NCBI GenBank assembly: GCA_941918925.1
Contig: OW799234.1
Location: 122,009,895 to 122,073,894, forward strand
Direction of reading: 5' to 3'
Length of the DNA: 64,000 bases
Source of the DNA: Phyto melanocephala
Lineage: Eukaryota; Arthropoda; Insecta; Diptera; Rhinophoridae
Each line of letters opens with the position of its first letter. Within the stretch, counting starts at the first letter, position 1. The translations under genes were made by a program, and so were the position numbers. Below are positions 47,035-56,841 of the stretch, in pieces. The notes under the pieces were generated by a model. It made no database searches and was not told where the DNA came from. It saw nothing but the letters and a program-made list of their open reading frames with translations.

Positions 47035-47868
47035 TTTAAATTGTAATATCTTACATTAGCAGAAATCACTACAATACGCCTATTTTACCGCCCACCTCTT
47101 ACATATGGCATCACCATAAATATATGGAGCCGAAATTTCGTCAGTGTTGGTTTATGGCTAATAAAAGTTCAAAACCAAAAATATTAATGTGAAATGGCCA
47201 CGCTGGCGTCCTCCTTCCACATTAAACTTTTTTTAGATTCACATCTATTCTATATAGATAGAGATTTGTTATGATATTATAAATCTATGTTTCAATATCT
47301 TAATTAAATTAATTATAAGATGTTGCTTTGAGATGCCTATTTAAACTCCCTTTTTCCATGTAAAGCATGCTCTACTATATTGTGTACTCAAGGTCTTAAA
47401 TTATCATGGGAACCTTGGTTCTATATTATACTTGAAATTAATTGGCTTATTATATGTGTGACATGCCCACTTACTAAAATGTAGCTGGTGTCAGGTTTCT
47501 CATTATAAGTATCACCATACATGTTTCCAGTTAAGACACAATATTCTTATTATTTACATTTTAGTATTTAACATTTTTGTACAATTTATGTATTTTTTTT
47601 ATTAATTAGGTTATTATAAAGTAGGCAGTTCCCTGCCCGCACAAAGTTAATATTATTCTTTAACTATTTTTACAACATTGTGGTAAACAAAAAGAGGGTA
47701 GATATACTTTAGGTTCTCGAATTCATGCAAAGAAAGTCATTCATATTTTAGTATAAAGAGATTATCGTAAAGTGATTACAAATAAATTTTGTGGTATAAA
47801 ATGGCTACACAAAATTTTTGGTGGGTTTCAAAAATTCGACACAACCGTATATAGCGCTCTTACTTGTT
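47035..47868 (-). mobile_element. INE-1-like element, copy i, 5' part
   Basis: Contains inverted core blocks (AATACGCCTATTTTACCGCCCACCTC near 47073) and ends TTTGGTGGGTTTCAAAAATTCGACACAACCGTATATAGCGCTCTTACTTGTT. That is the inverted AACAAGTAAGAGCGCTATA terminus with a decayed hairpin. Confidence 0.65.
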
Positions 47869-48384
47869 TTTGTTTGTTGCTGTTGTTTTTTAAATAAACA
47901 TCATGGTTTGTGGTTGGCATTTATAAGATGGAAATCTATTTGATTTTCCTTTTTATTTAGGTCGCCACAAAGGAATATGATGCTTATTGAAAGTTACTTT
48001 AATAAAATCTATTAAACGGTACGAACTTTAAGCAATGTATTACCGTAAAGTATTAATTATTCAAGTTTACTTTTACGTTTGAAGGAATTTGAAATATATA
48101 TACATACTTAAGTGTAATGTTACATTTAATTAAGAAATTTACCAGGAGGGAAAGTTATACACTTTTAATGAATATTAAGGATAATTAAACTTTTAAAGTT
48201 ATTAATGAAAAGGTCAAATTATATGTATCCAATAGAGAAGTTTTATTAAATAGTGTATTCTGATATGGTCACAGAAATACTAATAATGATGGAAATTAAA
48301 TACTTGAATAACCTTCATTAGCATGTATTTTGTCTTAGTTTATTTATAAATAATTACATAGCAATTAAATAAGTAAATTAATCA
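47869..48384. other. AT-rich stretch
   Basis: No gene or repeat recognised. Confidence 0.4.
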
Positions 48385-48465
48385 GCACTACGTCACAATG
48401 GACCCTATTGGTCTCTAGGTGAGGGTGTGAGGGTAACTTCACACCGGCCTAACTAACTTACCTTA
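48385..48465 (+). mobile_element. Second type of non-LTR 3' tail
   Basis: CACAATGGACCCTATTGGTC and GGTAACTTCACACCGGCCTA, followed by ACTAACTTACC, resemble a plus-strand non-LTR 3' terminus. It abuts the inverted tail of copy B, so two retrotransposon tails meet head to head here. Confidence 0.4.
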
Positions 48466-49596
48466 GGTTAGGTTAGGTTAGGTTGAAAAGGAGGGGCACT
48501 AAAAGCCCAAACCCATGACAGGTATACACTTATGCCCAGTTGGCATGTTGTGCGCTCCATGTGGGAACCGGAATTTCCAATTTAAAACCTTTAATCATAA
48601 TTTCCCATAAATAATTATCGGACTAGTTCAAGAACTCAGTCCCCTCAATGTAATTCTTTATGGGTCTCCAGTTTGAGTTCCCCAGGTACTCCAAATTCGG
48701 CATAGTATCCACTGTAAAATTCTCGCGTCCAATATGCCCAAACGCAGGACAATGACAGAGATAGTGTATCAAAGTCTCATGCTCTTCCTCGCATGCTCTG
48801 CATGTTGTCTCTACAGATAGTCTCATGCGAGCTAGATGAGCTCTCAACTCCGTATGACCTGTAATCACACTGGTAAGTCTCATAAGTGTTGGTCTATTCA
48901 GTCTTAGAATTTCCTTTGATTTCTCAAGATTTGGGTCACCCCATAGTATTCTTGTCACCTTACCGACATCAGTGCTTTGCCATTTTCTAACATGTTCCTC
49001 CATCGCCCAACGTTTAAGTTCATCCTTAAATCTTTTAAGGGGTTTGGCGTTCTCCAAAGTTATAGTACTCAGAAGAGCTCCCATTTTGGATAATTTGTCG
49101 GCTTTCTCGTTTCCGATCAGCCCGTGATGGCTTGGTATCTATATTATATCCAGATGTTCATAATTTATCTCGCTCTTACATTGCAAAACGTTCCGGGATT
49201 CAACTTTCTCCTTTCTCAATGTCTTAATCACTGATTGGCTATCCGTAAAGATACGAATCGGGGCTTCGCTGTTCGTTTCCTTTATCCATTTAATTCTTTC
49301 CGTAATCGCCATGATCGAAGCCTGGAAAATAGTGCTGTGATCTAGTAGACGGAAGTATTTGCTTCTGTTTCGGCTTATGTCGTATAAGCCCACTCCAGTT
49401 TGGTCGCCAATCTTTGAACCGTCTGTAAAAAGATCGATTTCATGGGTGTTTCCTATTCTGATTATTTCATCCCATTCTCCCTCTTCCGGTATTACGGTAG
49501 AATGGCTCCTGGTAGATGTTTCTGGCGTTTTGTTATTACTTTGCTCTACACGTTCAATATTATTCGCAGTGCGAAATAAACGTTATCTACATCTAT
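48466..49596 (-). pseudogene. Non-LTR retrotransposon ORF2 3' fragment (RNase H and Cys-rich tail), copy B
   Basis: The minus strand reads DLFTDGSKIGDQTGVGLYD (first RNase H Asp), STIFQASIMAITERIKWI, IRIFTDSQSVIKTLR (Asp) and IPSHHGLIGNEKADKLS (Asp). A 153-codon frame (49084-48623) follows, with KWQSTDVGKVTRILWG, TSVITGHTELRAHLARMRLS and a Cys-His tail CRACEEEHETLIHYLCHCPAF. It ends in the CCTAACCTAA tail. The acidic residue normally in FQAE is Ser here, and a TAG replaces the expected Trp in the HLDII.IPSHH block, so it is inactive. Its upstream end continues past the MULE insertion at 52166-52208. RNase H plus this tail suggests an I- or LOA-like clade. Confidence 0.8.
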
Positions 49597-49736
49597 CGCA
49601 TTGGCTCCACGAAAAGCCCCCCAATGAAATGTATAATTTGGGTGTTTTTTCATTTTGTATTCGGGGGTTATTTCATTTTTAAAGCTTGTAAATAAATTAT
49701 ATAAAAATAGGCCTTTTACAAGAAAACATTTGGCCT

Positions 49737-49982
49737 GTGAATATATTACAATATCTTTTCAAATACATAAATGATAACGTTCTGGATTTGGATGGTGCGA
49801 CCTTCGTGACAGACTACGAAATTAGTCTACGGACGGCAATAATGATTATTTTCCCCAAATCAAAAGTAATCAGTTGTTGGTTCCACTTCTGCCAAGCAGT
49901 GAGGAGGTACATAATAACAAAGTGTAACCAACTGGCAGCATTTATACATACAACGTATATTTTCTCCATCTTGAATTCGTGA
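49737..49982 (+). pseudogene. MULE transposase domain fragment (outer copy)
   Basis: The 81-codon frame reads YLFKYINDNVLDLDGATFVT, then DYEISLRTAIMIIFPKSKVI and SCWFHFCQAVRRYIITKCNQ. MULE transposases have (v/f)(m/i/v)TDfE.alr.Ai...FP...v.gC.FHf.qavwr.i at the second catalytic Asp, so the match covers the core of the domain. The first Asp and the Glu are not present: the element is internally deleted. A homologous, further decayed copy lies at 50399-50600. Confidence 0.8.
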
Positions 49983-50022
49983 GCAACCATTTTGTTTTTT
50001 TTACCATTTCTTACGTATAATG

Positions 50023-51430
50023 GGCTCCACGAAAAGCCCCCCAATGAAATAACGCCCAAACGAGAAATGAAATATTCTCCAAATTTTTTTCATACATTTT
50101 TGGGGGTTATTTCATATGAAATAACTCCCAATTTTTTTGGGCCGTCTTTCATTTTTTTTGGAAATTATTTCATTTCTCATTTGGGGTTTTCAAATTATGA
50201 AATAATCTCCAATGAAATAACACCCCACAAATTTTTAAAATTCGGGGCTTGTTTCATAGCGTTTATAATTTGGGTGATATTTCATTTTGTATTCGGGGGT
50301 TATTTAATTTTTAAAGCTTTTGGTTTTGGAGGTGTTTGTAAATAAATTATATAAAAATAGGCCTTTTACAAGAAAACTTTTAGCCTGTGAATATATTACA
50401 ATATCTTTTCAAGTACATAAATGATAACGTTCGGGATTTGGATGGTGCGACCTTCGTGACAGACTACGAAATTAGTCTACGGACGGCAATAATTATTGTT
50501 TTCCCTAAATCAAAAGTAATCGGTTGTTAGTTTCACTTTTGCCAAGCAGTGAGGAGGTCCATAATAATAAAGTGTAACCAACTGGCAGCATTTGTACATA
50601 CAACGTATATTTTCTCCATCTTGATTTCATGAGCAACCATTTTGTTTTAACTTATCATTTCTTACGTATAATGTATTAAGTTTATTATTTATGTATGTAC
50701 ATGAAAATAATTTTTGGTAATTGGGTTTCAAAAATAAATATATTGGAAATATTATACAAGTCTTTGTCCATACTTCCTTACATCTCCATTACAGAAAATT
50801 ACTGCCTTCTTTACAATATTGTAACTATAATAACGTCTCCCATGAGTTGGATTTTCAAGCCATTCATAAAGTATTAGGATAGCTCGTTGGTGGCTGATCT
50901 GAAATTGCTTCCATCGTATAAGGGAAATTTACTGCACTGGACTTAGTCCATCTACAAAACCAAAAGTAGTCACTATTAAACGAGCTTTGTATGTTATTTC
51001 ACCAAAAAAAATTGATTATGAATGCTGGCACACTTTCGAAGTTGCACATATCCTTATTATGAAGAAGAAGCCTGCGGCCCTCCACACGATTTATATCAAT
51101 AAATTTGCGATTTTGCTGTTGGTCCATATTGACTTCATGAAATCCTTAATGAATCTGACTCTTTTATGAATTTCGGGCTTTATTTCATTTTTGTTGCTGA
51201 TGGGGTTTATTTCATTGGGGGTTATTTCATTTTCATCATTGGGAGTTATTTCATATGAAATAACTCCCAAATATTGGGGGTTGTTTCGTGTTTGCTTTGG
51301 GGTTTATTTCATTTATTTTTGGATGTTATTTCATCCACTGTTTTTTTGTTTTATTTCCAATTTTTTGGGGTTTACTTCATTGGGGATTGTTTCCTGGGCG
51401 TAATTTCATTGGGGGGCTTTTCGTGGAGCC
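50023..51430 (+). mobile_element. Inner MULE copy nested in the outer MULE
   Basis: GGCTCCACGAAAAGCCCCCC at the left and GGGGGGCTTTTCGTGGAGCC at the right, with CGTATAATG on both sides (50014-50022 and 51431-51439), a 9-bp duplication. The target is the same sequence that occurs intact within this copy near 50664 (TTACGTATAATGTATTAAG), proving insertion into a homologous element. It is 1408 bp, with several hundred bases of ATTTCAT/GGGGTTATTTC repeats at each end. Confidence 0.9.
50399..50600 (+). pseudogene. MULE transposase domain fragment (inner copy)
   Basis: Nearly the same nucleotide sequence as 49737-49940. The tryptophan codon of the CWFHF motif is TAG here, so the domain is interrupted exactly at a conserved position. 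Downstream homology continues to about 51165 and is repeated in the outer copy at 51440-51880, which also holds a short (GATA)n run near 51661. Confidence 0.75.
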
Positions 51431-52208
51431 CGTATAATGTATTAAGTTTATTATTTATGTATGTATGTACATGAAAATAATTTTTTGGTAGTTGGGTTTC
51501 AAAAATAAATATATTGGAAATATTAAACAAGTCTTTGTCCATACTTCCTCACATCTCCATTACAGAAAATTACTGCCTTCTTTACAACATTGTGACTATA
51601 ATAACGTCTCCCATAAGTTCGATTTTCAAGCCATTCGTAAAGTTTTAGGATAGCTAACCAATAGATAGATAGATAGATAGATAACCAAAAGAAGTCACTA
51701 TTAAACGAGCTTTGTATGTTCCTTCACCAAAAAAAAAAAAATTGATTATGAATGCTGCCACACTTTCGAAGTTGCATATATCCTTATTATGAAGAAGACT
51801 CCTGGGGGCCTCCACACGATTCATTTCAATAATTTTGCGATTTTGCTGTTGGTCCATATTGACTTCATGAAATCCTTAGTAAAATTGACTCTTATGAATT
51901 TTGGGCATTATTTCATTTCTGTTGCTAATGGGGTTTATTTCATTGGGGGTTATTTCATTTTCATCATTGGGAGTTATTTCATATGAAATAACTCCCAAAT
52001 ATTTAGGGTTGTTTTATTTTCGCTTTGGAGCTTATTTCATTTATTTTTCGATGTTATTTCATTCACTGTTTTTGGGTATTATTTCCAATTTTTGGGGGTT
52101 TACTTTATTGGGGATTGTTTCCTGGGCGTTATTTCATTGGGGGCTTTTCGTGGAGCCATCGCATTTTCTAAACTTCAAGTCTTTAGCATTCCAGAAAATT
52201 AAAAGCAG

Positions 52209-52232
52209 CCAATTATAGCGCTCTCACTTGTT
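52209..52232 (-). mobile_element. Terminal stub of an INE-1-like element
   Basis: TTATAGCGCTCTCACTTGTT is the inverted AACAAGTAAGAGCGCTATA end. The rest of the element is missing, and the neighbour is non-LTR copy B. Confidence 0.45.
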
Positions 52233-53034
52233 TTGATTAGGTTTTAACATTTTCCTTTGGATGCCATTTTTACTTAAACTTTCGTTTATTTCGTACTTTT
52301 TTTTGCTACTCAAGCCCTTTTGATTAATATCAATATTAATCAAGATAAAAACATTTAATGCACTATTTTCGATTAAGTACAGAAATTAAATTGAAAATTA
52401 TATTAAATACATACATATGTATAATTGTGTATCGTATGCCGCTTTCTTTTTTGGAATAAACGTTGCCAATTTACTTACCTTAAATTATGCAATTGAGTAT
52501 TAGTTTTCTCTTGTAGATAAAGTTACTATATGTAGAAAATTATATTTGAATCGGTTTGAAGACAATTGTTTTTTTTCTTTTTTCTTAATGGGAGTAGTAC
52601 TGACTGTTTACCTTCCAAACCATAAGCTTGTGTTGTCAATGTTACACAATGTGTAAGCACAATTCCCTGCATATAATGCGACACGCATGCATGTAAAATA
52701 TACTCCGTAATGGACTAGCACTAATCATAAGATCACCCAAATGTAGGGAGAAAACATGGTCGATTTAACATTACGATATACTAGGGCTGAACCATGTAAC
52801 CCATCGGTTATAGTCTCAAAACTACTCTTTGTCACTACTCGATGGAGCAGCTACACGACCATTATACACGTCTTAACAACAATTTATGTAATCTTTAAAA
52901 CACGAACACTTGTCGTTTAACTACAACCTTGTTTCAAAATGATATGGTCTATGACTGCATTACATAGCACCATGTTGTAAGTAGTTCATTTAGCTAAAAT
53001 GAACCACGTAGTCCAATATCAACTGCAGGGTTGT
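52233..53034. other. Unassigned stretch
   Basis: Nothing recognised. The sequence just before piggyBac A (52740-53030) is somewhat GC-richer, but I see no frame. Confidence 0.35.
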
Positions 53035-53551
53035 TTAACCCATTTTTCGCCAACCGGTGATTATAATTACCATCACTTTTACTAATCATAACAGACAAAT
53101 GAAATATTTTTTATATAAAATACACTTTCAAATCAATTAATTAGAGCGATATTTCTTTTGTAAATTCTTTGTTTTGTACATTTCGCTGTATATTTTTTTT
53201 ATTTGGAACTTTTAGAAATAGTTAAAAAAAGGATATAAAAATACAAGGAGATAAAAAACGAATATCATATAATGTTTAGCAAATAAGTCTATATTTTTGA
53301 AAATAATTGTTTACTTTCCTCTTTAGAGTCCTATTCACTCCAAATAAAAAACAAATAATACACAATATATAAAATTAAATTTAATGGTGATTATAATTAC
53401 CATTGGCGAAAAACGTATGCCTAATTGTGCGGTTTATGTATGTACATGCATGTACATTTTTTTTCCATCAGAAACAAAAACAACTTAATTATGGAAGTGA
53501 TAGTGGTGAACACCAATGAGTATACGAAACAAAACAATGTTTTAGACAATA

Positions 53552-53930
53552 ATGCACAGTTCAACTGTTGCGACGATTCATCACACTGTTCCACAATATG
53601 AAAACTATTGGAGTCAGCAGCCAGACCTAGGTGTTCAAATTGTAAAACAGACCATGACACGTTTTGAATTTCGGTGGATAAAGAAATTTCTGCATGTCAG
53701 TAATAAAAACGAATTAGACACAAATGACCGATTTGCCAAAATGAGATCTTTACTCTGTGTATTAAATAAAAGGTATTTACAGTTTGGAATTTTCAGTGAG
53801 CATTTGTCAATTGACGAGCAAATGGTACGATACTTTGGAAAGCATTCGAGCAAAATGTACATCAGAAATAAGCCCATTCGTTTTGGCTTCAAGTTGTGGG
53901 TTCTGGCTTTATCTAAGGGATATACATATG
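53552..53930 (+). pseudogene. piggyBac transposase, N-proximal part of the DDE domain
   Basis: Frame reading VPQYENYWSQQPDLGVQIVK, then MTRFEFRWIKKFLHVSNKNE, DRFAKMRSLLCVLNKRYLQF, EHLSIDEQMVRYFGKHSSK and RNKPIRFGFKLWVLALSKGY. This is the order of the piggyBac DDE domain (DUF4371-independent, pfam DDE_Tnp_1_7 type). The first catalytic Asp is in SIDEQMV. The frame is broken at codon GYTYV by the LTR of the BEL/Pao element; the last codons listed in this open frame come from the LTR. Read without that insertion it continues at 60642 for a few codons, then stops. Confidence 0.9.
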
Positions 53931-54341
53931 TGTTGAACCATAAAAGAAACGACAAGTTAATTTTTATTTGTAAATTGTGCCACGATAATTTTATTGTTCT
54001 GTTCTGTTTCACTATTATTTCGACAATGATGATAATCTTAAAACTAAAGTTGTTTGAAGCTACTGAATTTAAAGAGGAATGCAAAGAATGCAATCCCGTT
54101 ATATTTCAATGAGTTTGCTTAAAACTATGATGTGCAAAAAAAACAAGTGTATATATACATACATACATATGTATATAAATAAGTACATATGAGATATGAA
54201 AAAGGGCAACAAGATATTTAAATTAATGTTTTGATTAGAATAATGTTTATGAGTTTAAATTGTTGAATTAAAACTAGACAAATAAATGAATTAAACTAAA
54301 ACTAAAGAGAAATTGTTTCCCAATAGTATTCTCACTAAACA
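53931..54341 (-). repeat. 3' LTR of the BEL/Pao element
   Basis: Begins TGTTGAACC and ends CACTAAACA on the plus strand, so it has TG...CA ends. It includes a TATATACATACATACATATG tract. Identical to the 5' LTR in every block compared. Confidence 0.95.
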
Positions 54342-54356
54342 TACTGCCCCCATTGA
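54342..54356 (-). other. Polypurine tract of the BEL/Pao element
   Basis: The minus strand reads AATGGGGGCAGTAT immediately before the 3' LTR, a short purine run in the expected place for plus-strand priming. Confidence 0.5.
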
Positions 54357-54365
54357 AAGGCACTT

Positions 54366-56711
54366 TCAATCCGCTTCGGTAGGTATGGGTGCTATTTTAT
54401 GTATTGGACGTCTTATGATTCCCTTTGTGGTTTTAAGGTCAATCACTCTGACTTTACCATCTCGACCAGGAATTACCTTGCACACCCTAGCTAGAAGCCA
54501 CTGCTGAGGCGGAATGTTATCTTCATGAATTATTACAAGTGTATCTTCTTTTATGTTTTCGCAAGTCTTGAACCATTTACATCTTTGTTGTAGATTTAGT
54601 ACATAATCGCGGACCCAATGTAGCCAAAACTGTTGTTTAAGATATGTCACAAATTGGTAGCGTTTTAGGTAGGTCACGTTTTTGTAGTTGTTCAAATTTT
54701 CGTCTGGTAGGGCCATTAAGGAGCAACCAATTAGCATGTGAGCAGGAGTTAGGGCTTCACCGTCATTCGGATCATCTGATCTGGGTGCCAGTGGACGAGA
54801 ATTCAAAATGGCTTCGACTTCGATGAGGATTGTTTGGAATTTTTCATATGTTAGGTTGGCTCGAGATATGTTTTTAACGAGAAGTGTTTTTGTAGATTTG
54901 ACAGCAGATTCCCACAGACCACCAAAGTGGGGGGAACGTGGTGGGATGAACAAAAATCTGAAGCCAGTTACCGTGCTGTAGTCCATCAGCTGCCTTACAT
55001 TAGCCTCATTAAAAAAACGCTGTTTAAACTCTTGGAGCCTAGTGTTGGCGCCAACAAAATTGGTTGCGTTATCACAATAAAGTCTTTGAGGGATTCCACG
55101 ACGACCTATAAATCTTTTAAGACATAAAAGAAAGGTGTTAGTCGAAAGATCTGACACTAGTTCAATATGGATAGCTTTGGATGTAAAGCAAACAAAAATA
55201 GCTACATATGTTTTATAAGGTTGTTTTCCTCTAATGCGATAAGAGGTGTAGAAAGGTCCACAAAAGTCGACGCCTGAGACGAGAAATGGCCGCTGAGCCT
55301 TTAGGCGATCTGCAGGAAGATTACCCATGAGTTGTTGTAATAATCGAGGATTGTATTTAAAGCAATGGACGCAATTTCGAACAACTTTTCTTACAAGCTC
55401 CCTTGCGTTGATTACCCATATTTGTTGGCGAAGAATTCCAAGAAGTGCTTTTGGACCAGCATGCAGATGTTTGCGATGGAGATACTCGATGAAAATTTTG
55501 GTGAAACGATGATCCTTTGGTAGAAGGGCTGGAAATTTTGTGTCGTACGATAATGGTGCATTTGCTAGCCGACCACCCACACGAACGATGATCAAATACG
55601 TATTGCAGCACTGAATTTTATCTAAAAATGGAGCCAGCTTTTGAAAACTGGGTTGCAAATTTTCTCCTTTGTTGAGTAGCTCAATTTGTTCCTTAAATTT
55701 TGATTGTTGTATGTTATAAACGATTCTCCAAAACGATGATTGTTGCTCTTCAGCGGTGATAAACAAATTTCGCTGCATTTTGTCAAATACACGATGAATA
55801 TAGGCGACGATACGAATAATGCGAAGATACGAAGAATGACGAGATATTAACTGATCGATGATTGACTCAGTGATGATGGTAGTTTTAAATAAAGATTTCC
55901 TCATTTCTTGTTGGGGAAGTTCCATAACTTCAATACTACCTTTTGGCCAATTTATTTTTGGTTGTAAAAGAAATTGAGGGCCTGTAAACCATATTGTGTT
56001 ATTTAAATCAGAAGCAAAACAGCCTCGCGAAACCACATCTGCAGGGTTTTGTTTCGAAGGCACATGCATCCAGGGGATTTTGTGAGTCAAATTTTGTATT
56101 TCAGATACTCTGTTGGCAACAAAGCATACATATGACGACGAGTGATTATTAAGCCAGTTTAGCACGATTTTTGAATCGGACCAGAAGAAAATGCGATATG
56201 CAAATGAATCAAGCTTATGTTTTATTTTGTCCCAAGTTCGGCTAAGCAATAAAGCAGCGCAAAGTTCTAGACGAGGTAAGGACTGATGAACTAGTGGAGC
56301 TACTTTCGATTTTGCTATGAGCAAGGTAGATTTAAATTCAGCTTTATTAGTCACATAGATACAGCATCCATATGCTAACTGAGAGGCATCCGCAAAACCA
56401 TGAATATCAATTTGAGTTTTCGGAGATGTGCCTGTAAATCTAGGGATTTCAATTTTGTTGATATGTGGAAAATCATTTTCAATTAGTCGCCACCGGCTCA
56501 ACAAACGTTCATTGAGTGGTTCGTCCCAATCTATTTTTTGTTTCCACAACTCCTGAATAAAAATCTTGCAAGAAATTACAATAGGACTGAGTAGACCTAA
56601 AACATCGAAGATTTTTGCTATAGCTGACAAAACAGATCTTTTTGTTGGGATTTCGATAACTGCTAAATCAAAACGAAAACAAAAAACATCATTCTTGGGC
56701 TTCCATGACAT
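54366..56711 (-). CDS. BEL/Pao RNase H-integrase part of the polyprotein, second frame
   Basis: 781 codons from the first Met, though the open frame extends upstream to the homopolymer at 56847, and it is best read as the continuation of the polyprotein rather than a separate gene. The RNase H spans about 100-230 (HGFADASQLAYG Asp 108, LPRLELCAAL Glu 149, FWSDSKIVLNWL Asp 179, PADVVSRG Asp 224). The integrase H2C2 finger is at about 413-450. The integrase core has GVDFCGPF (Asp 482), YCDNATNFVG (Asp 547) and GGLWESAVKS (Glu 601). The C-terminal DUF5641-type region (about 670-775) contains QFWLHWVRDYVLNLQQR and LVIIHEDNIPPQQWLLARV. All catalytic residues I can check are present. Confidence 0.9.
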   Translation of the reverse strand: MSWKPKNDVFCFRFDLAVIEIPTKRSVLSAIAKIFDVLGLLSPIVISCKIFIQELWKQKIDWDEPLNERLLSRWRLIENDFPHINKIEIPRFTGTSPKTQIDIHGFADASQLAYGCCIYVTNKAEFKSTLLIAKSKVAPLVHQSLPRLELCAALLLSRTWDKIKHKLDSFAYRIFFWSDSKIVLNWLNNHSSSYVCFVANRVSEIQNLTHKIPWMHVPSKQNPADVVSRGCFASDLNNTIWFTGPQFLLQPKINWPKGSIEVMELPQQEMRKSLFKTTIITESIIDQLISRHSSYLRIIRIVAYIHRVFDKMQRNLFITAEEQQSSFWRIVYNIQQSKFKEQIELLNKGENLQPSFQKLAPFLDKIQCCNTYLIIVRVGGRLANAPLSYDTKFPALLPKDHRFTKIFIEYLHRKHLHAGPKALLGILRQQIWVINARELVRKVVRNCVHCFKYNPRLLQQLMGNLPADRLKAQRPFLVSGVDFCGPFYTSYRIRGKQPYKTYVAIFVCFTSKAIHIELVSDLSTNTFLLCLKRFIGRRGIPQRLYCDNATNFVGANTRLQEFKQRFFNEANVRQLMDYSTVTGFRFLFIPPRSPHFGGLWESAVKSTKTLLVKNISRANLTYEKFQTILIEVEAILNSRPLAPRSDDPNDGEALTPAHMLIGCSLMALPDENLNNYKNVTYLKRYQFVTYLKQQFWLHWVRDYVLNLQQRCKWFKTCENIKEDTLVIIHEDNIPPQQWLLARVCKVIPGRDGKVRVIDLKTTKGIIRRPIHKIAPIPTEAD

Positions 56712-56841
56712 CCCAAGTGCCTTGGTGATGTATTCGTCGTTTGTTTTTAAGTGAAGCTCACCGTCACACGAAGCTATATTTGGGCAGTTTGAGTTCCATT
56801 TCGATAGTTTTAGCCCGGCCTTTTGTAAGACTTCGATGACT

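Larger units (their letters stand above)
49605..52157 (+). mobile_element. Outer MULE-type transposon, interrupted by a second copy
   Basis: Starts GGCTCCACGAAAAGCCCCCC and ends with the exact inverse (GGGGGCTTTTCGTGGAGCC). It is flanked by ATCGCATT on both sides (49597-49604 and 52158-52165), an 8-bp duplication inside non-LTR copy B. The ends are rich in ATTTCATTGGGGGTTATTTC repeats in both orientations, giving long degenerate TIRs. Together with the MULE-domain frame at 49737 this identifies a Mutator-like (MULE) element. Excluding the inner copy and its duplication leaves about 1.14 kb. Confidence 0.85.

Noticed and set aside
54313..56754. Several short plus-strand frames in the retrotransposon
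   Set aside because: All are antisense shadows of the RNase H-integrase frame.
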